Assembly: GCF_000411295.1 (NCBI RefSeq)
Contig: NZ_KE150424.1
Span: forward strand, 62,001-126,000
DNA from: Paenisporosarcina sp. HGH0030
Lineage (GTDB): Bacteria; Bacillota; Bacilli; Bacillales_A; Planococcaceae
Length of the DNA stretch: 64,000 nucleotides
Direction of reading: 5' to 3'
The position numbers and the translations under genes were made by a program. Shown in pieces: positions 9,001 to 19,104 of this stretch (within the stretch, counting starts at the first letter, position 1; every line of letters starts with the position of its first letter). Below the pieces are notes generated by a model. It did not search any database and was not told the origin of the DNA. It was given only the letters and a program-made list of their open reading frames with translations.

Positions 9001-9546
9001 ATGATTTGTGAGAATTGTAAACATCGTCCGGCAAAAGTTACCGTGACGCAAATACAAAATGGAGAACAGGTGCAACGACATTATTGTGAGGTCTGCGCAA
9101 AAAATTTCCATCCGTTTCATTTGGATTTTCAGCAGGATCCACTTTCGCTACATCAGTTATTGTCCAATTGGTTTGGCGTCCCGGAAAGCAAACAAGTGCA
9201 ACAAAAACCTCAACCAGAAGCTAAGACATGCAGTTCATGTGGATGGACATTCCGACAGTTTTTAAACCAAGGGAAGTTTGGGTGTGCACATTGTTATGAG
9301 AGTTTTCACGAACAATTACCGGACGTCTTCAAAAAATTGCACAACGGCAATGTGAAACATGTGGGGAAAGCGCCAGGTACATTTGGCCAAACACTGCAAT
9401 TGAAAAAACAAATTGAAGCAATTCGTACGTCCATGCGCACGGCGATTGAGATTGAAAATTTTGAAGAGGCGGCACGACTTCGGGATGAAGCTCGCTCGTT
9501 AGAGGAACAGCTGCACAGCGGAGGTGAAAACCGCGATGTCCATTGA
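9001..9546 (+). CDS. mcsA: McsA, zinc-finger activator of the McsB arginine kinase
   Basis: A 181-residue protein with two pairs of CxxC zinc-binding motifs: CENCKHRP with CEVCAKN (residues ~3-37), then CSSCGW with CAHCYESF (~79-102). A UVR-type coiled segment lies at the C terminus (ETAIEIENFEEAARLRDEARSLEEQL in outline, ~138-173). McsA binds and stimulates the arginine kinase McsB and senses thiol and metal stress. It lies 12 bp after ctsR and overlaps mcsB by 11 bp. Length is close to the B. subtilis protein. Confidence 0.95.
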   Translation: MICENCKHRPAKVTVTQIQNGEQVQRHYCEVCAKNFHPFHLDFQQDPLSLHQLLSNWFGVPESKQVQQKPQPEAKTCSSCGWTFRQFLNQGKFGCAHCYESFHEQLPDVFKKLHNGNVKHVGKAPGTFGQTLQLKKQIEAIRTSMRTAIEIENFEEAARLRDEARSLEEQLHSGGENRDVH

Positions 9547-10636
9547 ACGTTTTCTGAATAATTCCGTTACAAGTTGGATGGCCGGCGAGGGAGAGCATGC
9601 AGATATCGTGATGAGCACGAGAATCCGGCTCGCCCGAAATTTAACAGGTTACCGATTTCCACTTTCTTTTACGGAAAATGAAGCGCTGCAAGTAGATCAA
9701 GCGATTTCCTCAGTTTTACTTGATGCAGAAGCGGAACTTGAGTCGACCTTTTCGTATATAGATATAAAAGAGCTATCTGCGCTCAATCGGCAAGTGCTGG
9801 TTGAAAAGCATTTAATCAGTCCGAAATTGGCTCACTCGGAAATAGCAGGGTCCGTTTTATTATCAGATGATGAAGCGGTCAGTGTGATGGTCAATGAAGA
9901 AGATCATATTCGCATACAATGTATTTTCCCGGGAATGCAGTTAAACGAAGCATGGCGTCAGGCAAACCATATAGATGACGTCCTTGAAAAAGAACTGCCC
10001 TATGCATTTGATGAACAGTTTGGCTATTTAACGAGTTGTCCGACGAATACGGGCACTGGCCTGCGGGCATCGGTGATGATGCATTTACCAGCACTCACGA
10101 TGACAAAGCAAATGGATCGCATTGTAACAGCGATTACACGTCTCGGGATGGTCGTACGCGGCATCTACGGAGAAGGTAGTGAAGCCCTCGGCAATGTGTA
10201 TCAAGTATCAAATCAAACAACTCTCGGGAAATCAGAAGAAGATATCTTAACTGATTTGCAAAGCATCACTGAACAAATTATTCAAAAAGAACGTGAAGCA
10301 AGAGCGGCTCTCTTACATACGAGACCGAATGTATTGGAAGATCGTCTGTATCGTTCACTTGGTGTTTTGACGTATGCACGGCTTTTAACAACAGAAGAAG
10401 CGGGACGCTGTTTATCAGACGTGCGTCTTGGCATCGATCTAGGTTTGATTAAAGGTGTCGATGTTTCAATTTTGAATGAATGCATGGTTTTCATGCAACC
10501 AGGTTTTTTACAGAAGTATGCAGATACGTCCCTGCAACCCGAAGAACGCGATGTGTTTCGGGCAAAGTTGTTTAGGGAACGGTTGCAAGTAGACAATAAT
10601 TTAGACAATGAAGGAGAGGAACCTCATGATGTTTAA
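9536..10636 (+). CDS. mcsB: Protein arginine kinase McsB
   Basis: A 366-residue phosphagen-kinase-fold enzyme that phosphorylates arginines on CtsR and on damaged proteins, marking them for ClpCP. Visible are the nucleotide-binding arginine motif [12 protein letters not shown] (~25-36), the [19 protein letters not shown] segment (~165-183) and [20 protein letters not shown] (~205-225). I chose the ATG at 9536, 9 nt after GGAGGTG; a GTG at 9524 lies inside that ribosome site. The gene overlaps mcsA by 11 bp and clpC by 11 bp, showing translational coupling in this quality-control operon. Confidence 0.96.
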   Translation: MSIERFLNNSVTSWMAGEGEHADIVMSTRIRLARNLTGYRFPLSFTENEALQVDQAISSVLLDAEAELESTFSYIDIKELSALNRQVLVEKHLISPKLAHSEIAGSVLLSDDEAVSVMVNEEDHIRIQCIFPGMQLNEAWRQANHIDDVLEKELPYAFDEQFGYLTSCPTNTGTGLRASVMMHLPALTMTKQMDRIVTAITRLGMVVRGIYGEGSEALGNVYQVSNQTTLGKSEEDILTDLQSITEQIIQKEREARAALLHTRPNVLEDRLYRSLGVLTYARLLTTEEAGRCLSDVRLGIDLGLIKGVDVSILNECMVFMQPGFLQKYADTSLQPEERDVFRAKLFRERLQVDNNLDNEGEEPHDV

Positions 10637-13064
10637 TCGATTTACACAACGCGCACAAAAAGTACTCCAATTAGCTCAAGAAGAAGCCATTCGTATGAAG
10701 CACGAGTCAATTGGTACTGAACATATATTATTAGGATTAATTCGAGAGGGTGGCGGAATTGCTGCCAAAGCAATGGAAGCAATCGAAGTCAGTCCGCAAA
10801 TGATTGAAGAAGGCATTGAAGAGCTGGTAGGAATGGGAACTGGTGACGTAGGTCCAATCGTTCATTACACACCACGTGCGAAGAAAGTCATTGAGTTATC
10901 AGTAGACGAATCGCGTAAACTGGGCCATTCATACATCGGCACAGAGCATTTATTGCTGGCATTGATTCGCGAAGGTGAAGGTGTAGCGGCTCGTGTGCTT
11001 AACAATTCAGGTGTCAGCTTGAATAAAGCACGTCAACAAGTGCTGCAATTACTGGGTAGCAACGATCATGTTCAAGCGAACAGCGGAAACAATCCTGCTG
11101 CGAGCACACCAACGCTTGATAGCTTGGCTCGTGATTTAACCCAAATTGCACGCGAAGGAAGCTTGGATCCTGTCATTGGACGTAGCAAAGAGATCACGCG
11201 TGTCATTGAAGTGCTATCACGTCGTACGAAAAACAACCCTGTTCTTATTGGGGAACCGGGTGTCGGTAAAACAGCTATCGCTGAAGGTTTGGCACAACAA
11301 ATCGTGCAAAATGAAGTTCCGGAAATTCTGCGTGACAAACGCGTCATGACATTGGATATGGGTACAGTTGTTGCGGGTACAAAATACCGTGGTGAGTTTG
11401 AAGATCGCTTGAAAAAAGTGATGGATGAAATTCGCCAAGCGGGTAACGTCATTCTATTTATCGATGAGCTCCACACATTGATTGGTGCCGGTGGTGCAGA
11501 AGGCGCTATTGATGCATCAAATATCTTGAAACCGTCACTTGCTCGTGGCGAACTTCAATGTATTGGTGCAACAACGCTTGATGAATACCGTAAATATATT
11601 GAAAAAGATGCTGCTTTGGAGCGTCGTTTCCAACCGATTCAAGTGGATGAACCTTCAGTTGAAGAGTCCATTCAAATCATCAAAGGACTTCGTGATCGTT
11701 ATGAAGCCCATCACCGTGTGAAAATTACGGATGCAGCGATTACTGCAGCGGCTAAAATGTCCGACCGTTACATTTCCGACCGTTTCTTACCGGACAAAGC
11801 CATTGATTTAATTGATGAAGCCGGTTCGAAAGTGCGTTTGCGTTCATACACGACACCGCCGAATTTAAAAGAACTGGAAACTCGTTTAGAAGCAATCCGT
11901 TCGGAGAAAAACGCGGCTGTTCAAAGCCAGGAGTTTGAAAAAGCAGCATCATTCCGTGATACGGAACAAAAGCTGAAAGAAGAACTCGAAAGCACGAAGA
12001 AGTCTTGGAAAGAAGAACAAGGCAGAGCTGAATCTGAAGTAACTGTGGAAGATATCGCGGCAGTTGTTTCCATGTGGACGGGAATTCCGGTTTCAAAACT
12101 GGCACAAACCGAGTCTGAGAAATTATTGAAATTAGAAGATACATTGCACCAACGTGTTATCGGTCAAGCGGAAGCAGTTACAGCGATTTCTCGCGCAGTA
12201 CGCCGAGCACGCGCTGGATTGAAAGATCCAAAACGTCCAATTGGTTCATTCATTTTCCTTGGGCCAACTGGTGTCGGTAAAACAGAACTTGCCCGTGCAC
12301 TTGCAGAGAGCATGTTTGGCGACGAAGATGCAATGATTCGCGTCGACATGTCCGAGTACATGGAAAAACACTCGACTTCTCGACTTGTCGGTTCACCTCC
12401 TGGTTACGTTGGATTTGAAGATGGCGGTCAATTGACAGAAAAAGTTCGTCGCAAACCGTATTCTGTTATTCTTTTAGATGAAATCGAGAAAGCACATCCA
12501 GATGTCTTCAATATCTTGTTGCAAGTGTTGGAAGATGGTCGCCTAACTGATTCTAAAGGACGCACAGTCGACTTCCGAAACACGGTTGTTATTATGACAT
12601 CCAACGTCGGCGCGGAAGCGTTGAAGAAAAACAAATACGTCGGCTTCAATTTGCAAGACGGCGAACAGAAATACAAAGACATGAAAGGCAAAATGCTCGA
12701 AGAGTTGAAAAAAGCCTTCCGTCCTGAATTCTTAAACCGTGTCGATGAAATGATTGTGTTCCATTCTTTAGAAAAAGAACACTTGAAAGAAATCGTGACA
12801 TTAATGACTGCTCAATTAACGAAACGCTTGAAAGAGCAGGAAATTGAGCTTGTGTTAACAGAAGCGGCTCAAGAAAAAATCACAAAAGAAGGGTACGACC
12901 CAGAGTACGGTGCACGTCCGCTCCGTCGTGCACTTCAAAAACACGTGGAAGATCGCTTGTCTGAAGAACTATTAAAAGGTACGGTGTTGACAGGAAACAA
13001 TATTGTGTTCGATGTTGAAAACGATGAATTTATCGTTCGTACAAAAGAAGCAGTAACAGAATAA
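10626..13064 (+). CDS. clpC: ATP-dependent Clp protease ATPase subunit ClpC
   Basis: An 812-residue class I Hsp100 unfoldase. The two N-terminal Clp repeats ([32 protein letters not shown]) bind adaptors. AAA+ module 1 has Walker A GEPGVGKT (~210) and Walker [11 protein letters not shown]; a UVR-containing middle coiled coil follows (~425-470); AAA+ module 2 has [14 protein letters not shown] (~545) and [11 protein letters not shown]. The VGFN-type segment KYVGFN in module 2 corresponds to the ClpP-docking loop. It works with ClpP to degrade McsB-marked proteins. The start at 10626 (MMFNRF) follows AAGGAGAGG; a stop and terminator follow at once. Confidence 0.97.
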   Translation: MMFNRFTQRAQKVLQLAQEEAIRMKHESIGTEHILLGLIREGGGIAAKAMEAIEVSPQMIEEGIEELVGMGTGDVGPIVHYTPRAKKVIELSVDESRKLGHSYIGTEHLLLALIREGEGVAARVLNNSGVSLNKARQQVLQLLGSNDHVQANSGNNPAASTPTLDSLARDLTQIAREGSLDPVIGRSKEITRVIEVLSRRTKNNPVLIGEPGVGKTAIAEGLAQQIVQNEVPEILRDKRVMTLDMGTVVAGTKYRGEFEDRLKKVMDEIRQAGNVILFIDELHTLIGAGGAEGAIDASNILKPSLARGELQCIGATTLDEYRKYIEKDAALERRFQPIQVDEPSVEESIQIIKGLRDRYEAHHRVKITDAAITAAAKMSDRYISDRFLPDKAIDLIDEAGSKVRLRSYTTPPNLKELETRLEAIRSEKNAAVQSQEFEKAASFRDTEQKLKEELESTKKSWKEEQGRAESEVTVEDIAAVVSMWTGIPVSKLAQTESEKLLKLEDTLHQRVIGQAEAVTAISRAVRRARAGLKDPKRPIGSFIFLGPTGVGKTELARALAESMFGDEDAMIRVDMSEYMEKHSTSRLVGSPPGYVGFEDGGQLTEKVRRKPYSVILLDEIEKAHPDVFNILLQVLEDGRLTDSKGRTVDFRNTVVIMTSNVGAEALKKNKYVGFNLQDGEQKYKDMKGKMLEELKKAFRPEFLNRVDEMIVFHSLEKEHLKEIVTLMTAQLTKRLKEQEIELVLTEAAQEKITKEGYDPEYGARPLRRALQKHVEDRLSEELLKGTVLTGNNIVFDVENDEFIVRTKEAVTE

Positions 13065-13072
13065 AACTATTG

Positions 13073-13109
13073 GAGCATTCCGGCGAGGCTGTTCGGAATG
13101 CTCTTTTTT
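13073..13109 (+). terminator. Terminator of the ctsR-clpC operon
   Basis: GAGCATTCC (13073-13081), a 13-nt loop and GGAATGCTC, then six T. It starts 9 bp after the clpC stop. Confidence 0.9.
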
Positions 13110-13175
13110 ACATAATGCTCTATGTAAACGATGTTGTTGATAGTAGTAAAGGAATCTGCGAAAGTAGGAGGTACT

Positions 13176-14552
13176 ATGGCTAAACGTAAAACAAAATTCT
13201 TGTGTAACTCATGTGGCTATGAATCTGCTAAATGGATGGGACGCTGCCCTGGTTGTGGCGCATGGAACACCATGGTGGAAGAAGTGGAAGTGGTCGTAAA
13301 AGGACCCCGCCGCACGTTCCAGCATTCTGAAAAAATCGCACAAAAAGCGACCCCGATTACAGCTGTTGAAACGGTTGATGAACCACGCGTAGATACGGAT
13401 CTTGCTGAATTGAACCGTGTACTTGGAGGCGGAATTGTACCTGGGTCACTTATTTTGATTGGTGGAGACCCCGGTATCGGTAAATCCACACTGTTGCTGC
13501 AAGTTTCCTCATTACTGGCGAACAAAGGGCAACGCGTATTGTATATGTCTGGGGAAGAGTCCATCCGACAAACGAAACTTCGTGCAGAACGTTTGGGTGT
13601 GGCATCTTCTGAGCTCTATATTTATTCAGAAACCAACTTGGAACTAGTGAATGAGGCAATCGATCAAGTCGAACCAAAGTTTGTCGTAATTGACTCCATT
13701 CAAACAGTTCACCATCCTGAAGTTACGTCTGCCCCAGGTAGCGTTTCACAAGTGCGGGAATGTACAGCGGAATTGATGCGCATTGCCAAAACGAAAAACA
13801 TTGCGATTTTCCTTGTGGGTCATGTAACGAAGGAAGGTCAGATTGCCGGACCGCGATTACTTGAACATATGGTGGATACAGTTCTGTACTTCGAAGGCGA
13901 ACGTCACCATACGTATCGCATTTTGCGTTCACAGAAAAACCGTTTTGGTTCAACCAACGAGATTGCTATTTTTGAAATGTTACAAGGTGGATTAAAAGAA
14001 GTATTGAACCCTTCTGAATTGTTCTTGCAAGAACGTTCACAAGGAGCGGCAGGTTCAACCGTTGTCGCTTCTATGGAAGGGACACGACCGATTCTGGTTG
14101 AAATTCAGGCTTTGATTACGCCGACGAGTTTCAACTATCCGAAGCGTATGGCAAGCGGGATTGATCAAAACCGGATTTCTTTACTGATGGCCGTATTAGA
14201 GAAGCGGGTCGGAATGCTGCTGCAAACGCAAGATGCCTACATTAAAGTAGCCGGTGGCGTGAAGCTGGATGAGCCAGCCATCGATTTGGCTGTCTTGACG
14301 ACCATCGTTTCCAGTTTCCGTGATGTTGCGGCGAGTGCACATGACTGCTTTATTGGAGAAGTGGGGTTAACAGGTGAAGTGCGTCGTGTGTCCCGAGTGG
14401 AACAACGCGTGCAGGAAGCGGCGAAACTTGGATTCAAACGCGCAATTATTCCAGCGTCGAACCTTGGCGGCTGGGACTATCCGAAAGGTATTCAAGTGGT
14501 TGGCGTTGAAACCGTAAATCAGGCATTAAAAGAAGCTTTCCCGAACGCTTAG
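13176..14552 (+). CDS. radA: DNA repair protein RadA
   Basis: A 458-residue RecA-like branch-migration ATPase that helps process recombination intermediates. The N-terminal zinc finger is [19 protein letters not shown] (~10-28), Walker A is [10 protein letters not shown] (~92), the RadA-specific motif is SQKNRFGS (~250), and a Lon-protease-like C domain follows ([26 protein letters not shown]). The ATG at 13176 follows GTAGGAGGT; codons further upstream lack a site. In B. subtilis it is followed by disA; here the next gene is yacL. Its stop codon lies inside the terminator hairpin. Confidence 0.96.
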   Translation: MAKRKTKFLCNSCGYESAKWMGRCPGCGAWNTMVEEVEVVVKGPRRTFQHSEKIAQKATPITAVETVDEPRVDTDLAELNRVLGGGIVPGSLILIGGDPGIGKSTLLLQVSSLLANKGQRVLYMSGEESIRQTKLRAERLGVASSELYIYSETNLELVNEAIDQVEPKFVVIDSIQTVHHPEVTSAPGSVSQVRECTAELMRIAKTKNIAIFLVGHVTKEGQIAGPRLLEHMVDTVLYFEGERHHTYRILRSQKNRFGSTNEIAIFEMLQGGLKEVLNPSELFLQERSQGAAGSTVVASMEGTRPILVEIQALITPTSFNYPKRMASGIDQNRISLLMAVLEKRVGMLLQTQDAYIKVAGGVKLDEPAIDLAVLTTIVSSFRDVAASAHDCFIGEVGLTGEVRRVSRVEQRVQEAAKLGFKRAIIPASNLGGWDYPKGIQVVGVETVNQALKEAFPNA

Positions 14553-14573
14553 GCGTTTTGGGAAAGCTTTTTC
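14533..14573 (+). terminator. Terminator overlapping the end of radA
   Basis: AAGCTTTCCC (14533-14542) pairs with GGGAAAGCTT (14560-14569), with a second ACGC/GCGT pairing inside, then T-rich DNA. The hairpin starts within the radA coding region and covers its stop codon. The minus strand also ends in T-rich sequence, so it may act in both directions. Confidence 0.75.
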
Positions 14574-14764
14574 TCTAGTATCTCGAAGGAGGAGATTCCG
14601 CTGGGAGAATCTAGGTGAAACCGAACCGTGCGGATTAAAACCTCTGCCACGCCGATTAACTTCCCTACACCATAAATTCCAAGTGACTGACGCTTTTCAT
14701 AAGAAACTTTACGATTGCCTTCTTCGTCAAGTAGGTGTTTCCGTTTGAAAACGTGTATAATCAA
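14549..14764 (-). other. Coding-like remnant opposite the radA-yacL gap
   Basis: A 71-codon open frame runs on the minus strand from a TTG at 14764 to a stop at 14549. Its composition is protein-like (e.g. KRQSLGIYGVGKLIG, HLDSPSGISSFEILEKKL) and codon use resembles a real gene, but there is no ATG and no Shine-Dalgarno; upstream it runs into the yacL ribosome site. I do not recognise it. It may be a decayed gene end left where disA lies in relatives, or chance. Confidence 0.22.
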
Positions 14765-14781
14765 AAACAGGAGGTGGGCCA

Positions 14782-15861
14782 GTGTTAAAGTGGATTATTC
14801 GAATTACATTTATCTTGATTGGTGGAACGCTCGGGTTACTTTTTTTACCGCAATTATACGATCTTATACATTTATCTTCTAACCCGTGGCTGAACAATCC
14901 GTATGTGTCTGTGCTAATAGGAGCCATTCTTTTGTTTGTACTTGCTTTACTGTTGACCGACTATTTGATCGAGTTTTTAAGTTGGATGGAAGATCGATTG
15001 CTGAAAGCGCCAATTGGTGATTTGTTGTTTGGTACACTCGGTCTGATTATTGGGCTTAGTGTCGCATTTCTTTTGAATTTTGCGGTGGATTCCATACAGC
15101 TTCCAGTCATTGATGCGGTACTTCCCATATTGCTGACCATCACTTTAGGATATCTTGGTTTCCAGGTAGGCTTCAAGAAGCGCGATGAAATTGTTCAAAT
15201 GTTTACTGCTAATAAAACGGTTGTACAAAAGAAAAAGTTCGATGAAAACAACCCTCAGGAATTGCAACAAGCATCATATAAATTACTCGATACAAGTGTC
15301 ATTATCGATGGTCGGATTTCTGATATTTCTGCAACGGGTTTCCTTGAAGGGGTGCTTGTCGTACCTCAGTTTGTATTAACTGAACTTCAGCATATTGCCG
15401 ATTCTTCGGATACATTGAAACGTACACGAGGTCGACGTGGTCTTGATATCTTGAAACAACTTCAGTCCGAGCGAGCTTCAGCTGTTTTGATTACAGAAGA
15501 AGATTTTGATGATGTGGCAGAAGTTGATTTGAAACTGATGCGTCTTGCGAAGAAAATGGACGGCATGGTAGTGACCAATGATTTCAACTTGAATAAAGTG
15601 TGTGAATTGCATCAAGTGCCTGTTCTGAATATCAATGATCTTGCGAATGCGGTCAAACCAGTCGTGATTCCCGGTGAAGAAATGCATATCGTGGTCATCA
15701 AAGATGGCAAAGAACAAAATCAAGGTGTAGCTTATCTAGACGACGGAACGATGATTGTCGTGGAAGATGGCAAGTCGTATATCGGCCAAGCAATTAACGT
15801 CATTGTTACAAGTGTTCTTCAAACTTCGGCTGGGCGAATGATTTTTGCTAAAACGAAATAA
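14782..15861 (+). CDS. yacL: PIN/TRAM domain membrane protein YacL
   Basis: A 359-residue protein with four predicted N-terminal transmembrane helices (residues ~3-150, e.g. ILIGGTLGLLFLPQL, SVLIGAILLFVLALLL), a PIN-type nuclease domain with acidic residues in LLDTSVIIDGRISDI and MVVTNDFNLNKV (~170-290), and a C-terminal TRAM RNA-binding domain (QGVAYLDDGTMIVVEDG, ~310-355). Function is unsettled; membrane-linked RNA processing is inferred from the domains. GTG start at 14782 with AGGAGGTG; a TATAAT -10 lies about 20 nt upstream but its -35 is weak. Confidence 0.93.
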   Translation: MLKWIIRITFILIGGTLGLLFLPQLYDLIHLSSNPWLNNPYVSVLIGAILLFVLALLLTDYLIEFLSWMEDRLLKAPIGDLLFGTLGLIIGLSVAFLLNFAVDSIQLPVIDAVLPILLTITLGYLGFQVGFKKRDEIVQMFTANKTVVQKKKFDENNPQELQQASYKLLDTSVIIDGRISDISATGFLEGVLVVPQFVLTELQHIADSSDTLKRTRGRRGLDILKQLQSERASAVLITEEDFDDVAEVDLKLMRLAKKMDGMVVTNDFNLNKVCELHQVPVLNINDLANAVKPVVIPGEEMHIVVIKDGKEQNQGVAYLDDGTMIVVEDGKSYIGQAINVIVTSVLQTSAGRMIFAKTK

Positions 15862-15880
15862 ACAATTACACCTAAAATAA

Positions 15881-15931
15881 GAGGCTGCCCTTTCTGTCAA
15901 CAACACCAGACAGCTAAGGCGGCCTCCTTTT
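15881..15931 (+). terminator. Branched terminator of yacL
   Basis: GAGGCTGCC (15881-15889) pairs with GGCGGCCTC (15918-15926, one wobble pair); an inner CTGTC/GACAG hairpin sits in the loop, and CTTTTCC follows. It separates yacL from ispD. Confidence 0.6.
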
Positions 15932-15958
15932 CCATCAAGAAAGAGGAGAATACTTGAA

Positions 15959-16654
15959 ATGAAATATATCGTTGTATTACCGGCTGCGGGTAGCGGGAAA
16001 CGGATGAAGGCCGGACGTAATAAATTATTTCTTACATTGCGCGATAAGCCAATTCTCATCCATACACTTGAGGTCTTTGAACAAGATACAAATTGCGTTG
16101 GGATCTGGCTCGCAGTGAAGCCTGAAGAGCGTGTGACGATTCAGGAGATGTTGAACGAGTATAACATTACGAAAGTGAAAGGGATGCCTGAAGGTGGCGA
16201 GGAACGTCAATACAGTGTGTATGCCTGCGTCCAAGCAGCTGAGCATGAGGCAGACTTGATTCTCGTGCACGATGCGGCAAGGCCTTTCATCGAACCAGCC
16301 GTGATTTCCCAATTGGTTCAAAAAGCTCATGAGACCGGTGCTGCCATCGCTGGTGTGAAAGCAAAAGACACCATGAAACGTGTACGCAATCACATTATTG
16401 AAGAAACGGTGGACCGTGATCAATTGTGGATGATCCAGACTCCACAAGCTTTCCGTAAGGACATCTTGATGAAGGCGCAACAGCAAGCAGAACAAGATGG
16501 GTTTCTCGGGACAGATGAATCCATGTTAGTCGAACGACTGAATATCCCTGTGTACGTGGTAGAGAGTACGTATGATAATGTAAAAATGACGACACAAGAA
16601 GATTTATTGATAGGCGAAGCCATCTTACAAAAACGACAGCAGGAGGAAAACTAA
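15959..16654 (+). CDS. ispD: 2-C-methyl-D-erythritol 4-phosphate cytidylyltransferase
   Basis: A 231-residue enzyme of the MEP isoprenoid pathway: it joins CTP and 2-C-methyl-D-erythritol 4-phosphate to give CDP-methylerythritol. The N-terminal nucleotide-binding motif LPAAGSGKRMKAGRNK (~7-22), VHDAARPFI (~103) and the KDTMKRV / QTPQAFRKDIL segments are diagnostic. The ATG at 15959 follows AAGAGGAG. The ispF start codon directly follows its stop. Cytoplasmic. Confidence 0.95.
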   Translation: MKYIVVLPAAGSGKRMKAGRNKLFLTLRDKPILIHTLEVFEQDTNCVGIWLAVKPEERVTIQEMLNEYNITKVKGMPEGGEERQYSVYACVQAAEHEADLILVHDAARPFIEPAVISQLVQKAHETGAAIAGVKAKDTMKRVRNHIIEETVDRDQLWMIQTPQAFRKDILMKAQQQAEQDGFLGTDESMLVERLNIPVYVVESTYDNVKMTTQEDLLIGEAILQKRQQEEN

Positions 16655-17131
16655 ATGTTTCGAGTTGGACAAGGGTTTGATGTACATGAATTTGCAGAGA
16701 ATAGACCGCTTATTTTAGGTGGCGTGACGATTCCATACGAAAAAGGTTTAATCGGGCATTCAGATGCCGATGTTTTATTACATACAGTAACGGATGCGGC
16801 ACTGGGCGCAATTGGTGAAGGGGATATTGGACGTCATTTTCCCGATACGGACCCTGAATTTAAAGATGCAGATTCCGCAAAATTACTTGCATACATTTGG
16901 AACATCGTTGAAGAAAAAGGCTATAAATTAGGCAATGTGGATTGCACGATTATTGCACAGGCACCAAAGATGGCACCTTATATTAATCAAATGCGTGACC
17001 GCATCGCACAACTGCTAAATGCGGAACCAACGCAAGTGAATGTCAAAGCGACAACAACCGAAAAGCTTGGCTTTACGGGACGTGGAGAAGGCATCGCGGC
17101 ACAGGCGACGATATTACTCATTCAAAAATAA
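16655..17131 (+). CDS. ispF: 2-C-methyl-D-erythritol 2,4-cyclodiphosphate synthase
   Basis: A 158-residue trimeric enzyme that cyclises CDP-methylerythritol 2-phosphate in the MEP pathway. Zinc ligands lie in GFDVHEF (Asp, His) and the conserved [27 protein letters not shown] and the C-terminal [19 protein letters not shown] are also family marks. Start ATG at 16655, contiguous with the ispD stop, with AGGAGG inside the ispD end. The pathway feeds isoprenoids for cell-wall carrier lipid and quinones. Confidence 0.96.
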   Translation: MFRVGQGFDVHEFAENRPLILGGVTIPYEKGLIGHSDADVLLHTVTDAALGAIGEGDIGRHFPDTDPEFKDADSAKLLAYIWNIVEEKGYKLGNVDCTIIAQAPKMAPYINQMRDRIAQLLNAEPTQVNVKATTTEKLGFTGRGEGIAAQATILLIQK

Positions 17132-17187
17132 GTATGACCTGTGTTAAACTGGACAAAGTTTAGCACGTATTCGAGGAGGACACACAC

Positions 17188-18651
17188 ATGACACAAGAAG
17201 TTCGCGTACGCTACGCACCAAGCCCAACAGGAAATTTACATATTGGTGGAGCCCGCACTGCCTTATTCAACTATTTATTTGCACGCCATCACGGCGGTAA
17301 ATTCATTGTTCGTATTGAAGATACGGATATTGAACGTAACATTGAAGGTGGCGAATTATCGCAACTGGAAAACTTGAAATGGCTTGGCATGGAATATGAT
17401 GAGTCTGTTGATATCGGTGGACCATATGCTCCTTACCGTCAAATGGAACGTTTGGACATTTACCAAAAGCATGCAGTAGAAATGCTTGAAAATGGTCATG
17501 CGTATAAATGTTTCTGCACAACGGAAGAGTTGGAAGTTGAGCGTGAAGAGCAAAAAGCAAAAGGTGTCGCTGCACCAATGTACAAAGGTACATGCCGTAA
17601 CTTAACGAAAGAACAAGTGGCGGAAAAAGAGGCGGCAGGTCTTGCACATACCATTCGCATGCGTGTACCTGCAGATGTAACGTATACATTTGAAGACTTG
17701 GTGCGCGGTTCGGTTTCATTTGAATCGAAAGATGTTGGTGACTGGGTGCTTGTTAAAGCAAATGGTATTCCGACTTATAACTATGCAGTTGTTTTGGATG
17801 ATTATTTCATGAAGATTTCTCACGTATTCCGTGGGGAAGAACATTTATCAAATACACCAAAACAAATGATGGTATTTGACGCATTTGGTTGGAAAGCGCC
17901 TGAATACGGTCATATGACATTAATCATCAACGAAAGCCGTAAAAAACTTTCAAAACGTGACGAATCGATTATTCAATTCGTTGCTCAGTATAAAGATCTT
18001 GGTTATATCCCAGAAGCAATGTTCAATTTCTTTGCGCTTCTTGGCTGGTCTCCTGAAGGAGAAGAAGAAATCTTCACGAAAGAAGAATTCATTCGCCAGT
18101 TTGACGTCAATCGCTTATCTAAATCACCATCGATGTTCGATAAACAAAAACTAACGTGGATGAACAATCAATATGTGAAGCAACTGTCTCTTGAAGAAGT
18201 AGTTGAACTTGCATTGCCTCATTTACAAAAAGCTGGTCGCTTGCCTGAAACATTGACAGAAGAAGAAAAACAATGGGCAACGGGCGTTATCGCGCTTTAC
18301 CATGAACAAATGAGTTTCGGTGCTGAAATTACTGAGCTAACTGACCTATTCTTTAAGGATGAACTTGCATATGATGAAGAAGCTACTGCTGTTTTAGCTG
18401 GCGAACAAGTGCCGGAAGTTATGGCATCTTTCAAAACGCAACTTGAGCAACTGGAAGTGTTTGAAGCAGATGCTGTCAAAGCAGCAATCAAAGTCGTGCA
18501 AAAAGAAACGGGACATAAAGGCAAGAACTTATTCATGCCAATCCGTGTTGTGACGACTGGTCAAACACACGGTCCGGAATTGCCTAACGCAATCGCGTTA
18601 ATCGGCAAAGAAAAAGTACTTGCGCGTGTGGAGAAATTCGCAAAACAATAA
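17188..18651 (+). CDS. gltX: Glutamate--tRNA ligase
   Basis: A 487-residue class I aminoacyl-tRNA synthetase that charges tRNA(Glu), and in Bacillales also tRNA(Gln) before amidation by GatCAB. The HIGH-type signature is [20 protein letters not shown] (~11-30) and the KMSKS-type one is [10 protein letters not shown] (~253). A zinc-type cysteine region (CFCTTEE, CRNL) lies at ~110-140, and the C-terminal anticodon-binding helical part is complete. Start ATG 17188 after GAGGAGGAC. A hairpin (TGTTAAACT/AGTTTAGCA) without a T-run lies in the gap after ispF. Confidence 0.96.
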   Translation: MTQEVRVRYAPSPTGNLHIGGARTALFNYLFARHHGGKFIVRIEDTDIERNIEGGELSQLENLKWLGMEYDESVDIGGPYAPYRQMERLDIYQKHAVEMLENGHAYKCFCTTEELEVEREEQKAKGVAAPMYKGTCRNLTKEQVAEKEAAGLAHTIRMRVPADVTYTFEDLVRGSVSFESKDVGDWVLVKANGIPTYNYAVVLDDYFMKISHVFRGEEHLSNTPKQMMVFDAFGWKAPEYGHMTLIINESRKKLSKRDESIIQFVAQYKDLGYIPEAMFNFFALLGWSPEGEEEIFTKEEFIRQFDVNRLSKSPSMFDKQKLTWMNNQYVKQLSLEEVVELALPHLQKAGRLPETLTEEEKQWATGVIALYHEQMSFGAEITELTDLFFKDELAYDEEATAVLAGEQVPEVMASFKTQLEQLEVFEADAVKAAIKVVQKETGHKGKNLFMPIRVVTTGQTHGPELPNAIALIGKEKVLARVEKFAKQ

Positions 18652-18653
18652 GT

Positions 18654-18683
18654 TTGACTTTCATGCATGATGGTGTGAAAATG
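18654..18683 (+). promoter_or_regulatory. Candidate promoter of the cys T-box transcript
   Basis: TTGACT begins 3 nt after the gltX stop; at 17-18 nt lies only a weak -10 (GAAAATG). It is the best-placed start for the T-box leader that follows, but the -10 is poor. Confidence 0.4.
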
Positions 18684-18694
18684 AAGCTATCTTT

Positions 18695-18957
18695 AACCAA
18701 AACATCAAAACGCTTTGATGAGGAGAAGTACATAAGGCACGCTCTTTAGAGAGGACCACCACCGGCTGAAAGTGGTCTGAGCTTAGGCACTATGGAAATG
18801 CACCTCTGAGCGCTCAGCTGAACCATTTAGTAAGCGAGCCGTACCGTCTACGTTACAAGACGCCAAGTGGGAAGGACCGCAAAACATCCTTCCAATCAGA
18901 GTGGAACCGCGCTATTACAGCGTCTCTGTCAGTCAATGACAGGGGCGCTTTTTATTT
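18695..18957 (+). ncRNA. T-box riboswitch (tRNA-Cys) of cysE-cysS
   Basis: The leader has stem I features (GATGAGGAGAAGTACATAA with the AGTA motif near 18717-18734), a probable specifier loop with TGC (Cys codon) at 18799-18801 followed by A, the T-box sequence AGAGTGGAACCGCG at 18898-18911 (bulge that pairs the tRNA acceptor end), and a terminator at 18919-18955 (AGCGTCTCTGTC pairing with GACAGGGGCGCT, then T). Uncharged tRNA(Cys) would stabilise the antiterminator and turn on cysE-cysS. T-box and terminator are clear; the Cys specifier is read from position and from the downstream genes. Confidence 0.93.
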
Positions 18958-18977
18958 TGGTCAAAAAACTGTGAGGT

Positions 18978-19018
18978 TGTCTCGTAAAGTAAACTTGGAG
19001 ATGAGACCTGTTTGAGCG
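18978..19018 (+). repeat. Degenerate intergenic repeat, copy B
   Basis: Partner of 8161-8201 (32 of 41 identical). It lies between the T-box terminator and cysE, so it would be part of the read-through leader. Confidence 0.4.
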
Positions 19019-19104
19019 TTAAATTATTCACAAGCCAAATATAGGGCTACCGATCGAATCAAAATCAAACAAAACATTTAACAAAAACTAACACAGGAGG
19101 AACG

